Positions 23,701 to 35,752 of a stretch of DNA of 64,000 nt are shown one piece after another. The stretch's first letter is position 1. Each line of letters starts with the position of its first letter. Under the pieces are notes generated by a model. That model was not told the origin of the DNA and made no database searches. It saw only the letters and a program-made list of their open reading frames with translations. Origin of the DNA: Enoplolaimus lenunculus (lineage: Eukaryota > Nematoda > Enoplea > Enoplida > Thoracostomopsidae); contig JASANG010001037.1 in assembly GCA_030248215.1 (NCBI GenBank), forward strand, positions 248,001-312,000, read 5' to 3'. A program made the translations under genes and the position numbers.

Positions 23701-26031
23701 ACATCTAATTTCACGAAATGAACAATATTCAATTTTTTCCAGGAATTATAATTGAATTTTCGCGAGCACTACTACAGTTCGAAAGAAAAATGTCACGTTC
23801 AATTGTGTTTGTGCCTCAGCTACCGAATATAATACTCTGTCATTGTAACGAGTTATAAAATGTTATACTTCCAAACAATGCATATGAAATTTAAAAAAAT
23901 TCATTTTATAAACTAAACTCAATTCGACGGATGTTCAGCAAAAATTTGTCGGTTTCAAGAGGAAAAAATTGATCGAAACCGGAGGCAGATTTCCCTGTGT
24001 TACTAGCGAATTACAATTGCACCACTGAAATAATGGATCTTCGCGTGGCTGATGCCAAGGGCAGAAGCAAGAATTTCTGACGGAAACCGGCAGGGTTAAT
24101 AAAATTCATGGAAATACGGCACCGACGGCACCGCTAAAACTTTCCAAACATAACTGAGAATATTACTTCGTAGAAAAACGGCGGAAACCGCATCAAGAAC
24201 TATTTTTCACTAAGGGCGGATCCAGGGGGTTGAGGGGATGAGGGGATGCATGCTCCACCGGCTGCAAAGTGTAATTTGTTTTCAGGGTTAAAATGAAACT
24301 TACAGCGCAAATTTTTGTTCGGATATCTCAAAACTTCACAGTTGTTTAAGGCCTTCGCCCCGAAACTCAGCATAACTACTTTTATATGTGCTTTGACAAG
24401 TTTTAAAAAGTGCCTGGTTTCTTGCTCGCTTCGCTCGCGAGTTTGGGCCCCCACCCTGCAGTTTGGGGGTAGCCCCTATCCCTGTCTCCATTTCCGGTGG
24501 AGTTAAACTTAAGCTTTAGACTGATTTTTGGTTAGGCTTAGGCTTGCGGAATATGCTAATACACTGTTGCGATAATACGACAAGCAAGATGCGGCGTCCT
24601 TCTACGGACACGCAAAATATTAGACAGCATCAAAATCATTACATGTTAAGACAATTGTTTTTCTCGCATCCTCTATGAATTTTGTCTGGCGCTCTACCAG
24701 GTAAACATTTCTTGGTTTGTTTCAAAACAATACTTTAGTAACCCGAATAAGACGTCAACCGGAGTAATAAGAAACGTTTGCTATTTTGGACTCTAATTAG
24801 ATTGCGTAACTGAATAGCGGCATAAAATATCTAAAGTGTCATTATATCCGTTGAAAAACGGCAAATTAATATAAAAAATTTTAGTTGAACAACCATAAAA
24901 TTGCAAGCGGTAAACTTACCGAATCAACGTTTTCAATGCCACAATATCGCACCATTTCATAAGCAAGCTTTTCTATTGCGCGCTCCTAAAACAACTTAAC
25001 AAATTTCATAAACGCTAAGCTTGTTGCAAAAAGGAGGTAAGGCGTGTCTCGAACCAATTATGGTATTTCCTTTTACTTTCCTCTAACTTTTCGGTCATGT
25101 TGTACGAATCATACTGAATTTAAACAAGTTGCCACAATTGCAAATATGTAAAAAATTTTGTCTTTATTTAAAAAACAATAAATTTTGCTGTTTAATATTT
25201 GCGCAAAGATAACTTACCTCATTCGATAATGGTTCATGACTATCAAAATCAACGCCATGGTTTTCCATGCACCAATCTGCTTCGTAATTCTAAAATTGAG
25301 TTATTTTTTAAAAAGTTTACGATTTGTAGCATAGCATGTCCGCAACCAGCTCTGCTTGCTAGGGGGGTAAAAGATTTCAGGAGGTGCATACACGATTTTC
25401 CAATGACCTACTAGCGAGGTTCCAAATTTTTCTTAGGAAGGCCAATAGTTTTCCAGGGGGTGGCAAAGTTCCTCCCAGCCCCCGCCTTAGGCCCGTGCTA
25501 CAGGGTTTTATTCTATAAAATTAATACCTGTGTTTGTACAGGTTTCAGAGATCAAAACTTCAACGTTGGAACGGTTTCTTGGTAATGGATTCTCACATCA
25601 CCAGTGACTATTTGTTGTGAACGCTTTCTAGCATCATGAATGACAATATATTTTTATTATTGTTGGACCAATTCACATTTCCCTACTAAGATATTTCAGC
25701 TCTACTTTTCCCTGTAAGGGTCTTATTTAAAGTTTAGAAATCATCTGGAGCAAAGACTTGATACACTTGTTTGAGATGAGACTTTGACTGATTTCTGTGT
25801 GGAACACTTTAATCGACGCTGTCAACCGCATTGTGCCATTGGAATGGCTAAGTCCCAGCCTTAGTTGAATGGGGCAAACGTATAATTGCTCCAGCAAAAA
25901 TATTGAATTTAATTATAAGAAGAATTATTACAAGCAGGTGCTTTAAGATTAGGCATTTTTTACTCTAAAATTTGCGTCAAAATAGCGACTTACCATAGAT
26001 GCGATCATCTGACGCACGGCAGTTAACTCGA
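14732..26031 (-). CDS. nanos: Nanos-type zinc-finger protein
   Basis: Ten exons join in frame on the minus strand: 26031-25994, 25289-25218, 24985-24920, 22783-22682, 22452-22368, 21441-21298, 20362-20222, 18605-18462, 17718-17606 and 14959-14732 (about 376 aa; the 5' end may be incomplete). The last exon holds the Nanos domain: C-x2-C-x12-H-x10-C then C-x2-C-x7-H-x4-C, from ECAYCKNNGAD to GHTHRKCPYKPP, about residues 316-368. The linker between fingers has 8 residues where the family norm is 7. Nanos proteins bind RNA with Pumilio and recruit the CCR4-NOT deadenylase to silence mRNAs in germ cells; that is family knowledge. The N-terminal region is acidic and Ser/Asn-rich and looks disordered. 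The exons at 21441, 20362 and 18605 are 141-144 nt, phase 1-1, and start G-x-x-S-(S/D)-x-W, suggesting exon duplication. Exon 21441-21298 uses a GC donor. Exon 9 could end at 17618 instead. Confidence 0.85.
14985..15140. mobile_element. hAT-type MITE with TTAGGC-like core, copy 5
   Basis: Chimeric copy: the left end is of the first subfamily (AATGTATAGAACAGGGCC), the right end of the second (TGTTCCG...CCTGATCTTTTATGGGCC). Flanks AAATTGTT and AAATTATT differ at one base. It lies in the last nanos intron. Confidence 0.8.
16379..16623 (-). mobile_element. piggyBac-like MITE with tRNA-Gly-like module, truncated copy
   Basis: The TTAA-flanked end TTAACCCTTTCTCACATGAA is intact. The other end stops in the middle of the subterminal palindrome (GAGTTGCCTACAG). 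The tRNA-like part reads on the minus strand, with B box AGTTCGAATCC and anticodon-loop region GCCTCCCACTCC. It sits in the last nanos intron. Confidence 0.8.
16717..16855. repeat. dispersed ~150-bp repeat, GAGCTGGCTACGGGCC family
   Basis: Same word order as the copy at 12822 (GAAAAATTTTGCCCCCCC, AGAAAATTTTCAAC, CTAGCAAGATGAGCTGGCTA). Confidence 0.6.
17215..17365. repeat. dispersed ~150-bp repeat, GAGCTGGCTACGGGCC family
   Basis: Begins ATAGCCAGAGGGGGATCAG and ends AACAAGATGAGTTGACTATG; intronic in nanos. Confidence 0.6.
17464..17560. mobile_element. hAT-type MITE with TTAGGC-like core, truncated copy
   Basis: Only the left end (GGCCAATGTTTAGAAGAGGG) and part of the CCTAAGCCAAAGCC core remain. 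Confidence 0.6.
17996..18235. repeat. 24-bp minisatellite, 10 perfect copies
   Basis: Unit CTACATTCGCCGCGCACGGC plus TCGA, ten identical copies, in the nanos intron between exons 18605-18462 and 17718-17606. The unit is much richer in GC than its surroundings. Because 24 is a multiple of three and most frames of the unit lack stops, four overlapping frames stay open through it (for example LHSPRTAR and RLDYIRRA repeats); these are not evidence of a protein. Similar GC-rich words follow to about 18420. Confidence 0.97.
19531..19583. repeat. 26-bp direct duplication
   Basis: The unit GCACCCGATACAATTGAAGC plus TTCGGG occurs twice back to back. Confidence 0.9.
20568..20836 (+). mobile_element. 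piggyBac-like MITE with tRNA-Gly-like module, copy 2
   Basis: Right end GTGAGAAAGGGTTAA is intact; at the left end TTAA has become TATA (TATAACCCCTTCTCACAT). A 20-bp perfect palindrome GAGTTGCCTATAGGCAACTC follows the left end. The tRNA-like part carries B box AGTTCGAATCC. Intronic in nanos. Confidence 0.85.
22138..22322. repeat. dispersed repeat with CGTTGCCCGACA ends and TTAGGC-like core
   Basis: Ends are rich in ACAACTCGTTGCCCGACA words and the core has TTTAGGCTTAGGCTTA. A related inverted copy lies at about 52085-52235 (AAGTTGTCGGGCAACGAGTT), and fragments at 37608-37650 and 42430-42570. It is a separate family from the GGCCCATG MITEs that also carries telomere-like words. Confidence 0.6.
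22925..23045. repeat. dispersed ~150-bp repeat, GAGCTGGCTACGGGCC family, partial
   Basis: Contains CACCCCCAGAAAACTTTCAA, CCTTGCCTGTAAGTCAACGA and CCCCTCCTGAGAAATTTTTA in family order; the terminal GAGCTGGCTA is lost. Intronic in nanos. Confidence 0.55.
23359..23396. repeat. 20-bp direct duplication
   Basis: GGAAACGTTAACAGTTAAAG occurs twice in tandem (the second copy runs into GTTC). In a nanos intron. Confidence 0.8.
24505..24570. mobile_element. hAT-type MITE fragment with TTAGGC-like core
   Basis: Core words AAGCTTTAGACTGATTTTTG, GGTTAGGCTTAGGCTT and GGAATATGC of the MITE family, both ends missing. Confidence 0.5.
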
Positions 26032-27769
26032 CTTAAAGCTTGATATTATATACGTATTTCAAAATGCTAAACGCCTAATGAAATAAAAAAATTAATTTCT
26101 AGATCCATGCAACGATTCAACCGGAGCATACCTAAGGGTTTGGTCAGGAGGGGAGGCAGTTTCCCAAATCAAATTCTGTTTATGTAGAATTAGAATTATA
26201 CGTCATAGAATACGTAATTGATAACGACATTCCAATTTCAATTTAAACACCCAAAATTCTAGCAGTTTTTTTTTCGTTTGCGAGGGATGCTGAAATTAGT
26301 AGCCGTACTCTTATATAAATATGTGTAGCACCTATTACCAGTTGGAGCGATAGGTCGTATAACTTTTGAACTAAACAACGGTGAGCTTCTAAATTTGGCA
26401 TTGTCCATGGATTAAACTCATTGTGAGGTTGAGCAAACTGTCAGCTACACAGCTGATAAGTGAAAATTTATTGCTAACTGGCGATAAATGCTACACACAT
26501 TGTTGTCAATAGAATAGGGTCATAGGATTGATGTTTAGAAGAGAAAGCAGTCAGTCAGTCATCTCCAAGGGAAGACCTATAAACAAAAATGCGTCAGGGA
26601 AAACACTCACGTTTTACTTACACGCTAGCGGCTAAGTGAAGGCATTCTACTAAGCCTAGACTTTTGTTTATGCTAATCTTGGCTTTAGGATCCAAAATTC
26701 CGAAGCCGAAACAGTAAATTATTCTGTTTAGAAATGTTACTTTTTAAGCGCCTGAACAACTCGTTCGATATTTCAAGCAGTTCCGGGGCAGGCTAGGTTG
26801 GGCCCACCCAAAATTCCAGGGTCAGATCTCCTTGCGATGATCAAACTCAATTTAAATATTAACGGCTATTTTCTGCTTAAAATCTTGTTAGGGTGGGTGT
26901 CCCTGTTTGGGGTGCCACACCCCCAAGAGTGACTGCTCCAACTCTGATTTCACGATTTCAAATTGTACCGTACGGCGCAAAATTTTTAACTCGCATCGTA
27001 GAATGGATTTTTCGGTACTGTCGCCGCGGCAGAACGAACTATACGTAAACACAATGACTGTTTAAATTATAGATACTAAGTACTGTAAAAATGAGCCATG
27101 TTACGCTGCTATACTATAGCTCTCGTTGGTTAAGTGCCTACCATCGACAAAAATTGGATTCGTTAAAAATTACACTTCCAATGTGGAATGATTGCGAAGG
27201 TCATTCAAAGCTCAAATATGCAAAAAACCCTCAAAATCTGACGTTTTGTGGCAGTGTCGGCGGAAGCAGTGCCAAACCACCAAAATGGGTGGCTGACTTT
27301 TAGGAGCCATATCTTGGCAATGGGTGGCTGACCTTTGGTGGCCTCATTTTGGCAAACTGAATTGTTTTCGCGGAGCACGCAGAAAGCGCCGCCTAACTGA
27401 CGGACCCGAATCATTGACCCTATGTTGGCAAACTAAAAGGTTTTCTGGGACCACGAACTCACACTGGCATATCGAGAAATTTGGATTGGAGAGAGCCGCA
27501 GGCTGTCAGGTCCGGGCCTTGGGTTTCCACCTAACAGTTAATTTTAGAGCTCTTTAGCAGTGACCCATCTAATTTTTTGGCGGAAATATGACATTGGTCA
27601 CGCTTTCCTACTCGGCTATGCGAGCAACTTTAGAGTCCTCTTTTAGGTTCCCGAAGTTTTGGGCGGGCTAGGTAGCTGGGCCAGACAGAATTGTTCGTTA
27701 CCTGAACACCATTTGAAGAAAATATCGCGAGCGAAGCGAGCGAAAAGCTACACACTATTACCTTTAGTT

Positions 27770-27990
27770 CTCACACAACATAACTTGGCTTGAAATTTCA
27801 AGACTCATACTTTCTTAAATTTTTGAAGACCTTAATGTCTTGTATTTCAGACAGTAATGGCCTTTTAAACAGCTCAGAAATTTAAATGGTTAAGACATAA
27901 ATGCCGTATTTTCAAGAAATTACTATTCACAATTTATAAGAAACAAATTTTGGTTCTTTCAAAAAATAGTTGTCTTATATTTAAGAATCA
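27770..27990. repeat. relative of the 9841-10564 element
   Basis: Aligns with about 9853-10060: CTTGAAATTTCAA, ACTCATACTTTCT, CAGCTCAGAAATTT, GAAATTACTATT and others in the same order. Confidence 0.65.
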
Positions 27991-29619
27991 ATTAGGCTGA
28001 GTTTTGAGAAATTCTCGAGCGAAGCGAGCGAGAAGTTATACATTTTTTCAGTATTAAATTCCTCTGCAATAGTTTTAAACCGTTACTGTGTAGCTTTGTG
28101 CAATTTATATTATTTTTAGTTTTAAGCTAATTAGGTTGAGAAATTTGACTACGAATTTCTCCTTTGAACCGCACCATAGGTAAACTTCTTCGATAATTTA
28201 AAAATTAATAACTTCGCGAGCGAAGCAAGCGAGAAGCTAAGCGTAATTGTAAATTATGACACACAACTGGTTCCAATTAGGGCGGGCGTGCCGCCCTCGG
28301 TACGCCCATGCGAAGTCATAGAGTAGTGAAGCATTGTAGTGGGGCCCCTATCGAACCTGCTTAACGCCTGCCTGGTTTTTTGTAAACGCCAGCAGTCGAA
28401 CACTGTAACCGAAAAGAGTCGTTATATACTCTTGTATTTCTTCCGGTTGAAAAAATAGCAACTGTTCATAATAATTAACTTACTACTTTATTGCATAATT
28501 TTATTGGCTTGCGTTAACGCATGTACGAACAACTTTTACGCCGATAGTAAATAAATTGAAATACACTTGGCTCCACCAAAGAAATCAAGAACAGGGTCGA
28601 CGGACAAATGTTTGCACTTGCAATATTATTTGTTCTTTGAATTTTCCATAAATCCGCGATGCCACTATAGGGAAAGTCTAAGATAAACAGGCTGTAGACA
28701 ACGGTGTCCCCACGGGTTGTGTCATTGGGGGGCGCCCACAAATTCGGCTAATAATCCACAAATAGACCCGGTCTAAAAGGAAACAAGTGCACTCCAAATA
28801 TAAAATTCTGCGGACGCCCGTAGCATTAGAATTACAGCTTCTGGATCTTTCAGGTCAGATATTTTTTACATGATGTTATACATTCCTTACCAAACTGATC
28901 AATTTTGGGCTACCAATTACCCCGATTTTTATTCAGTACCAAATCAAATTGCTAGAATAGGTATAGGGTAGTTATTTTTATTAATGGTTTCATTATACAG
29001 TATGGCGTTGACCATTGGTCAGTATTTATTTGTTTCACCATAAACAAAGCGATAAAAGAGTGACAGTTGATTTAAAAGGGAAGGGTCTAAAGGAAGGCAA
29101 TCTACAGATTTTAAATCCGGTTTTCGAACAGATGTATCCGTACAATTTAAATTTGGTATATATTGTGAAAAGACATCAATAAAAAGTTTACCGAATTTAA
29201 TACCTGACGGTGTTTACGCGTTCGCATAATTTATTTAAATTTTGACTTTGAAGACCCGAAAACCGACTTAATGTACGACACTTATTACTTTAGTTTGCTT
29301 ACTGTCAGTATCTTGTACAAGGGTCAATAGAACTGGTATATGCCCTCTTGAAATTTTCGAAAAAGACAAGAAAATGTACTTTTAGTAGCTTTTGAAATTA
29401 CGTTCCGCATCCTCAGGGTTAAAAATATTAGGTTATTCCCACTTAACATGAAATCAAGGCTTTATCTCTGGTCAGTGTTTAAAGGTACATTAATATATAA
29501 TAGTTACATGTAAAAATAAGGGTTCAATAAAGAGATGACAGTCCTGCGGTTTATGTTTAAATGTTTAAAGCATATGTTGGTGCTGACGAAGATATGCAAA
29601 AAGGATCAATGTATGGAAC

Positions 29620-29780
29620 ATTGCGAGCCAGTAGCCCAGGGGGCTCAACCCCCCGTGAAAAAATTGTGGCCCCTTCTTAGAAACTTTTCAGCTTGCTTGC
29701 AAGGCTTTAAAAACCCTTGAATGCCCCTTCTGAAAAAATTTTAACCGCCACTAGCAAGATGAGCTGGCTACGGGCCTGGA
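29620..29780. repeat. dispersed ~150-bp repeat, GAGCTGGCTACGGGCC family
   Basis: Well-preserved copy with GTAGCCCAGGGGGCTCAACC at the left and CAAGATGAGCTGGCTACGGG at the right. Confidence 0.7.
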
Positions 29781-29916
29781 ACAGAGCCATAACAGCATTA
29801 ATATAAGCATATTCAAGCCTGAACATAAGGCTAAGCAAAAAACAGTCTAAAGTTTAAGCTAACGCTATTTCAGTCCCAGGAAGAAAATGTCCACCTCTGA
29901 TGTATGCATGGGCCCA
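29780..29916. mobile_element. hAT-type MITE with TTAGGC-like core, degraded copy
   Basis: Core AAAAAACAGTCTAAAGTTTA and right end CATGGGCCC recognisable; left end worn down (GGAACAGAGCCATAACAG). Confidence 0.6.
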
Positions 29917-31659
29917 AAATGACAACATCTTAATACTGTTTTGGAATGAGCTCTAAAAAGTGGCCCCACTTAAGAACTTTGTTTCCCGTTTTGTAAATTA
30001 TAAAAAAATCCCTAGCTGTCATGTCTTGACATATTTGGTGACATTATGACATACATGTAAACCTGTAGCCAGTTATTTTTCGCTAGGAGAGGCTAAAAAT
30101 TTCTCAGAAGTCCGCAAGGGATTCCGATGATTAACAAGCGAGGTTGAAATTTTTGCTATTGGCGAGGATTTTTCAATGGAGGTTGAGATATACGAGACTC
30201 CCGTTTGGCTACCGGCCGGATGCCGTTTTACGCTGATGGTGGAATTCCGGTATTTCTAGCACGTTTCAGAAATATATACCGATTAATTGTAAATTCCAGC
30301 TATAACCCAAAGTATTTCAAAGCTCAGCGAATTGCAGCGTGTTAAACATAAAAACATTCCAATGAAATAGAAGCAGTTCTTACTGTGAGAACACACCGAA
30401 TTTCCCACCACGAAAGCTGAGCTACTAGGCCCGTGGCTATATCAACGGGGTATGCAATGATTTCACATGAAAACTTTCCAAACGCAATTGAAAATTTTCT
30501 AGTTCATGGAAATTTTTTCAGAGGGGGCTTTTTCTGATTGTCGCTCCCTGTAACTATGAACCCGAGTGTGATCGGTTTGACCGGTGATAATTGCGCTGCG
30601 GTTATACTTTAGATGAATTCCGATAATACGAATACTTTCTCATAAGTAGATTTTGTGAATATACAACTTTATCAAGATTGTGCAAAAAATTGCAATGTAA
30701 GCTTTGGTTGAATAGGAAATATTCCCATGTTATTAAGTTAAACTTTAATTATTGTAATCAAAGTCGCATCAGATGCTATGGGGGCAAAAAATTTTTGGAC
30801 CAGGAGCTGAAACATTTCTGTGGGGGGCAAATAAAGCTGAGCCTCCGTGGTCACCTTCTAGCTACGGATCCGAGTGAGCTGCGTCGCGTGCTTCGGAATG
30901 GATATAGAAAATAGCTGCAGGCAACGTCGGATCCAGAAATTATTAACGGCGAGGAGCGGGCGGCGGACAAGTCACGGAACGCAATTTTTACTGTATGCCA
31001 TTTTTGTGCCAATTTCTGGGACCTTACCAGGTTATCACTAAAAATTTTGTGACAGGGGGTACATACTTTCCCCTCTGGAACCGCTAGTGGCTGCAGGTGT
31101 CTAAAATATGACAATTGTGCTCGATTGAAGTGAGATAAACTAAGGCAGACTTAACGTAATCCTTTTGCTTACTTATTACAAAAGGTGCCCACCTGTACTA
31201 AAAATTAACATTAATATTATACCGCGTATAAAGCTGCATCCAAGACCACACAAATAGTTTGCATGAAATTTATACCGCCGTCAAATTCAAAGTTGAATAG
31301 ACTTTAATGCGCTTTAGGTTATTACGTTCCCAGAAAGCATAGGTGATGGTAACTCCAGCGAAGAATATGACTTTATGATGGGGAAACGAAGGATGGACAT
31401 ATTTTGTATCGAGGATATTTTAGGGAGACACTTATTTTAAGCTGAAATTCAAAATTACTAAAATATATGAATTTAGAACATTTCAACCAGAACGTCTTAG
31501 ATTTGTTTCCAACTGCGTGTTCAAAGTACCTATAAACAATCTTTAAAATTAATATTGTATTGGTTAATTTTCAACGAAAGCGATGGAGCATAATTTTTTT
31601 CATCGCTATGGCAAACGAGGCCAGTGTTACTTTTAGGAACGTAACAGTAGATTCAGCTT

Positions 31660-31745
31660 ATATATTGCTAAGCCTAAGCCCAAGCCTAATCGTTGTAAAA
31701 ATGTGTTCCTAAGCCTAAGCCTAAGCCTAAGCAAATAATGTAATC
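31660..31745. mobile_element. hAT-type MITE fragment with TTAGGC-like core
   Basis: CCTAAGCCCAAGCCTAA and four consecutive CCTAAG-type words near 31708-31733, among the cleaner telomere-like runs in the window. Family ends are not preserved. Confidence 0.55.
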
Positions 31746-32388
31746 TAGAATTTAAAACTAGTCTTTTATAGAACCACCAGAAACCTGGACGCCCCTTAAA
31801 GTAACAAGGGCTGCAAATGATATAAAAAAACTTTCTGTACATGGCTCAAGATTAGGCTTAGGCTTAGGTTAGGTTTAACCGGTTGACAGATACTTTCTAG
31901 ATTTATAATTTAGCACCTGAGATGTTTCAATGTACCTTATGTAACCATAGTTGCGTTACTTTTGACTCGAATTCCAGGGCAAACAACGTAGGATATACTT
32001 TATATAAATCTCTGCAGCAGCGGATCCAAGATTTTGCGGCGGAAAGTAACCTATTTGTGGTACAAATTTTTAAAGCTTTAAAGCGAATTTCTAGCAATTT
32101 TTCACATCTTAAAATTGACCAATTACGGCGAAGCCAAAAAAACATTGAATTCGCAATGTAACCGCATCATACCTACTTTCACTTGTTTGGCTAGAAAACA
32201 CATTTTGGGCTTAAATGAACCATTATTTGATTCACAAAATATTCAGGGCGGCAGATCCGGTGTGGGGGGATAAATCATACTATTAAAACTTCAATATATT
32301 ACAACAAATAGGAAAATTTCTGATAAAGCAGTTTAATCTTTGGGCAAAAAAGGTCGGTTTTATAAAATAAGTTTAAGAGAAATAGGTA

Positions 32389-32577
32389 GGCCCATGTATA
32401 GAACAGGGCCGGATCGTTTTCCGGAAAGGCTATAATAGAATCCGTTTAAGCTTTAGATTAATTTTTGCTTAGGCTTAGACTTAGACTTAGGCTTAGGAAT
32501 AGGCTCATCCATACGCTTAGGCTTAGGCTTAGGAATATGCTTATACTACTGTTCCGGCTCTGTTCTATACATGGGCC
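32389..32577. mobile_element. hAT-type MITE with TTAGGC-like core, copy 6
   Basis: Best-preserved copy: GGCCCATGTATAGAACAGGG at the left, complementary end at the right, exact 8-bp target duplication AATAGGTA. The core has two TTAGGC-like blocks separated by GGAATAGGCTCATCCATACG. Confidence 0.92.
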
Positions 32578-32711
32578 AATAGGTATATTGCTACCGATAT
32601 CGAAGTTCATAAAATCATTGTCAAAAAGCAAATACTAGTGAATTACTTCTTGACCTTTACACTATTAATTTTGTCGCAAGTATTCGCCCTATGATACAGG
32701 ATTAAAAACTT

Positions 32712-32900
32712 GGACCAATGTAAAGAACAGGGTCGGAACAAAGCAAATTCCTAAGCTGAAGTCTAAGCCAAAGCGTAAGAATGAGCATAGTCTTTAGCTT
32801 AAGCCTAAGCCTAAGCCAAACAAAAAATTAGTCTAAAACTTCAGCGTACTCTATTGTAGTCCCACAGAATAACGTTCCGCCCCTGATTTTTACATGGGCC
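32712..32900. mobile_element. hAT-type MITE with TTAGGC-like core, copy 7 (second subfamily)
   Basis: Second-subfamily ends (CCAATGTAAAGAACAGGGTC; CCGCCCCTGATTTTTACATG). Flanks AAAAACTT and AAAATTTG only partly match. Confidence 0.8.
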
Positions 32901-33474
32901 AAAATTTGCATCGAAACGCGCTACCCGGTGACGGTCAGCATAATAGTGGTATTTGTCGAATTACAGAATTGTATATAAACACCTGAAATTAAGGCGTCTG
33001 TTCATCAATTTGGTTTGCAAATTGGCAACATTTAAATCTTTTGAAATTTTGCGACCTGCTTATTTTTATCAGGTTAATATTTTATATTTATTAACAATTG
33101 ATTTTCAATTTGCGTTGTCGGTGAAATTCAACATTAATACAGAGAAAATTTGGTTCCACAAAAACACAACCGACTTGCTTAATCTTGGGGGTGACGTATA
33201 TGTTTTAGAAAGAACTCGAGCAGCAGGTTGGATTTATCGGCGACCGTCGCAAGTGAGGTGTAGTGCAAGCTTAACTAAAGATAACTGCCGCTGGGTATTT
33301 AATTACCATTGACCAAACAAATTATAAGCCACACTCATAAAAAGTAGACGAAATCTAAGTGTATTTACAGCATTCTGAGCATCTGAGGTCGGCCGCTCGG
33401 ACAGCATCGAATCTATAACAGTGCGCAAATTTTTCCGACTAAATTAAGTGTTGGTTGGCGGGTTGCGCCTAAAC

Positions 33475-33645
33475 ATTTAATCCAACGGATAATTGCAGTA
33501 TCGGATATATATCAGTAACAAAGGGCGACGGAGCGTGGGTTAAAAATAAATAACAGTCCGTAACCGAATAACAAGGGGGGTGCCCTCTGGAGAAGCCAAA
33601 TCAACTTCAGTCCCCCTCTATTCGGGTCACTACAGTACCTATTGG
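33475..33645. repeat. dispersed repeat related to 55771-56200
   Basis: About 165 bp matches 56039-56200: CAACGGATAATTGCAGTA, CGGATATATATCAGTAAC, CCCTCTGGAGAAGCCAAAT, ATTCGGGTCA. The left half of the element is not clear here. Confidence 0.75.
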
Positions 33646-34341
33646 TCAGTTTGTGTTGTAAATAAATGAAATTATACCCTGAACTGAAATCCGGTCAGCG
33701 ATATCTACACCTATTGGTGAAGTTTGTTTTCGTGAATAAGAATATAGCAAACTATGTCAACATTTTCATTCGTTTGATATCCAAATAGTTTTGTTTCCAA
33801 CCTTATACATTCGGAAATTTCGTTCGTTTGAAGAGGCAGCGCGTCAATTTTTAATTTTAATATCAATTGTTACACGGCGGCCAGCGGTGGCAGAAGGCAA
33901 CGGTTAGCACAGAAATGTATAGCGACAGCGCACAACCTTTATTGCTCAATAGTTTATATTTACGGGCTGGCCCATGTACTGAACAGTTCGAGGCAGTTCG
34001 TACGTCGTTCGTAGGTTTGGACTTAAATTTGAGCTTTGTTATAGGTTTGGATTAAAATTTGAGCTTAAAATGGACTCACCTTCAAATTTGTTCGCGACCT
34101 GTTTTATGCATGATGCATTGCCGAGATGAAAGAGCCTACCAATACGAAAGTGTTTAGATCAAACTGAAACTGAGCATTATTATTTCCAGTCTCACAGACA
34201 CAACTCAAATGATCTTCTAAAATGTTATTTCTACATCCCGGCCCCCCTTGAGTGGATCAAGAGTGACTGTAGATGTAGAATGACGCCATTAACGGGGTAT
34301 ACCGTACATGCCTTAAAATTATTGTGGCGTAAGCGAGCCCG

Positions 34342-34551
34342 TACACTGCAAAAAATGGTGAGTCAAATTGACTCCCTCCGAAATACGCTCTACGGGACTA
34401 CACAAACTGAGTCAAAATTTGACTCCACCAGAGTCAAACGTGCGATTTAGCGAGTCAAATTTGATTCTATTGGAGTCGAATTTGGCTGTTTGCGTAGTCC
34501 CGTAGAGCCTATTTCGGAGAGTCAATTTGACTCACCATTTTTTGCAGTGTA
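34342..34551. mobile_element. foldback MITE on a TA site
   Basis: Almost fully palindromic 210-bp element. Ends TACACTGCAAAAAATGGTGA and its complement, then GTCAAATTGACTC and CTACGGGACTAC in both arms. TA at both outer edges suggests a Tc1/mariner-type target. Several GAGTCAAATTTGACTC-like words form nested hairpins. Confidence 0.85.
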
Positions 34552-35685
34552 GTCAGTTTACGTTGATAGGGGGCTAAACATTTTCAGGAGGGGCATACAA
34601 TGCTTTTCGTTGATTTGCAAGCAAGGTTAGAAATTATTCCGGAAGGCCAACAGTATTCCCGAGGCGCCATGAGGCTATGCGTACGCCCTGCCGTGTTTAT
34701 TGCATTTATTGAACTGCAATAAAATTTACATAACAATTGTGGATCTTTATAGAGCAATTGCTCGCCTTTCACAAAACCGGAACGGCATATACACATGTTA
34801 CAAAGACAGTTACACACTTTGAACTTTTAAATAACATTTTAAATTTATGTAAAGATTAAGGCTGCTGTAAAACTTAAACCAGATTCGTATTGAAGTCCGG
34901 AACAGGTGAAAGTGCGGGGGGTGGAATGTGTCATAAACTATAATTTGTGTTTGTGAATGGCAGCAGCCAGTTGTATTTTTAGACGTTTTCAACACGTAAA
35001 TACATGGAGTAATTACAGAAATGAATTAAGGCCAGACCTAGAAAACAAGCGGAATAAATTCATTATAGTACAGATAGATTGGGTACAGGAATTTCTGGTT
35101 GGGCGGCTCGTAATGTATGATGAACCAAACCCGAGATCGAAGCGAGCGAGAAGCCAAACGTCATCGCTTTTGCGATAATTACTAATACAAAATTTTGGTT
35201 TTCTGTCGGTTTGGTCCGTTAAATATGCCTTTTTGAGCTTTTTAGGCCCTAGCCATATAAACCGTATATATAAGCCATAAGTAACCAAAAGCCGACATTT
35301 AAACAAACAGTATTGGCAACGAAAACTCGCGTGCGAAGTAAGCGAGAAGTACAGACGTATTTTTATAAAATGTATGCTGACAGAGAATTTTACCGTTGAT
35401 TGGTTGGTTTTGGGGTCAAAAATTCCAAATAGTGGTAATTCAGTGATGGAACTCGCCTTAATTTTTAACTACAAATGCAAAAAATTGGGTCGTTCATCTC
35501 TCAATGGAGGAAATCGATCAGTAGATGTTCTAAATCTACCGTAACCTTAATATATTTGGGATTGCACTTACTGTAGAAATAGCGGATGGGACAGGCAAAA
35601 TTTTTTAGGTAAACTAAGGGTATGCGGCGGCGTTCGTCACCGTGCGTTAGCGTACGCAAATTATACAGGTATAATCGACGACGCC

Positions 35686-35752
35686 GGACGGGTGACGCAC
35701 TGCGTCGGACGGGTGGCAGACGGCGCCGGACGGGTGATGGACGACGCCGGAC
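35686..35752. repeat. 21-bp GC-rich tandem repeat, ~3 copies
   Basis: Units begin GGACGGGTG at 35686, 35707 and 35728, with a fourth start at 35749. The composition is much more GC-rich than the flanks and resembles the GC-rich words at 3195-3330. Confidence 0.75.

Noticed and set aside
31660-32577. A telomere or chromosome-end remnant because of TTAGGC-like runs
   Set aside because: The runs lie inside MITEs with inverted ends and 8-bp target duplications and are impure.
32953-33312. Possible gene or last exon on the plus strand (119 codons, GGDVYVLERTRAAGWIYRR)
   Set aside because: The C-terminal half looks protein-like, but no family was recognised, no partner exons were found and composition upstream is random-looking.
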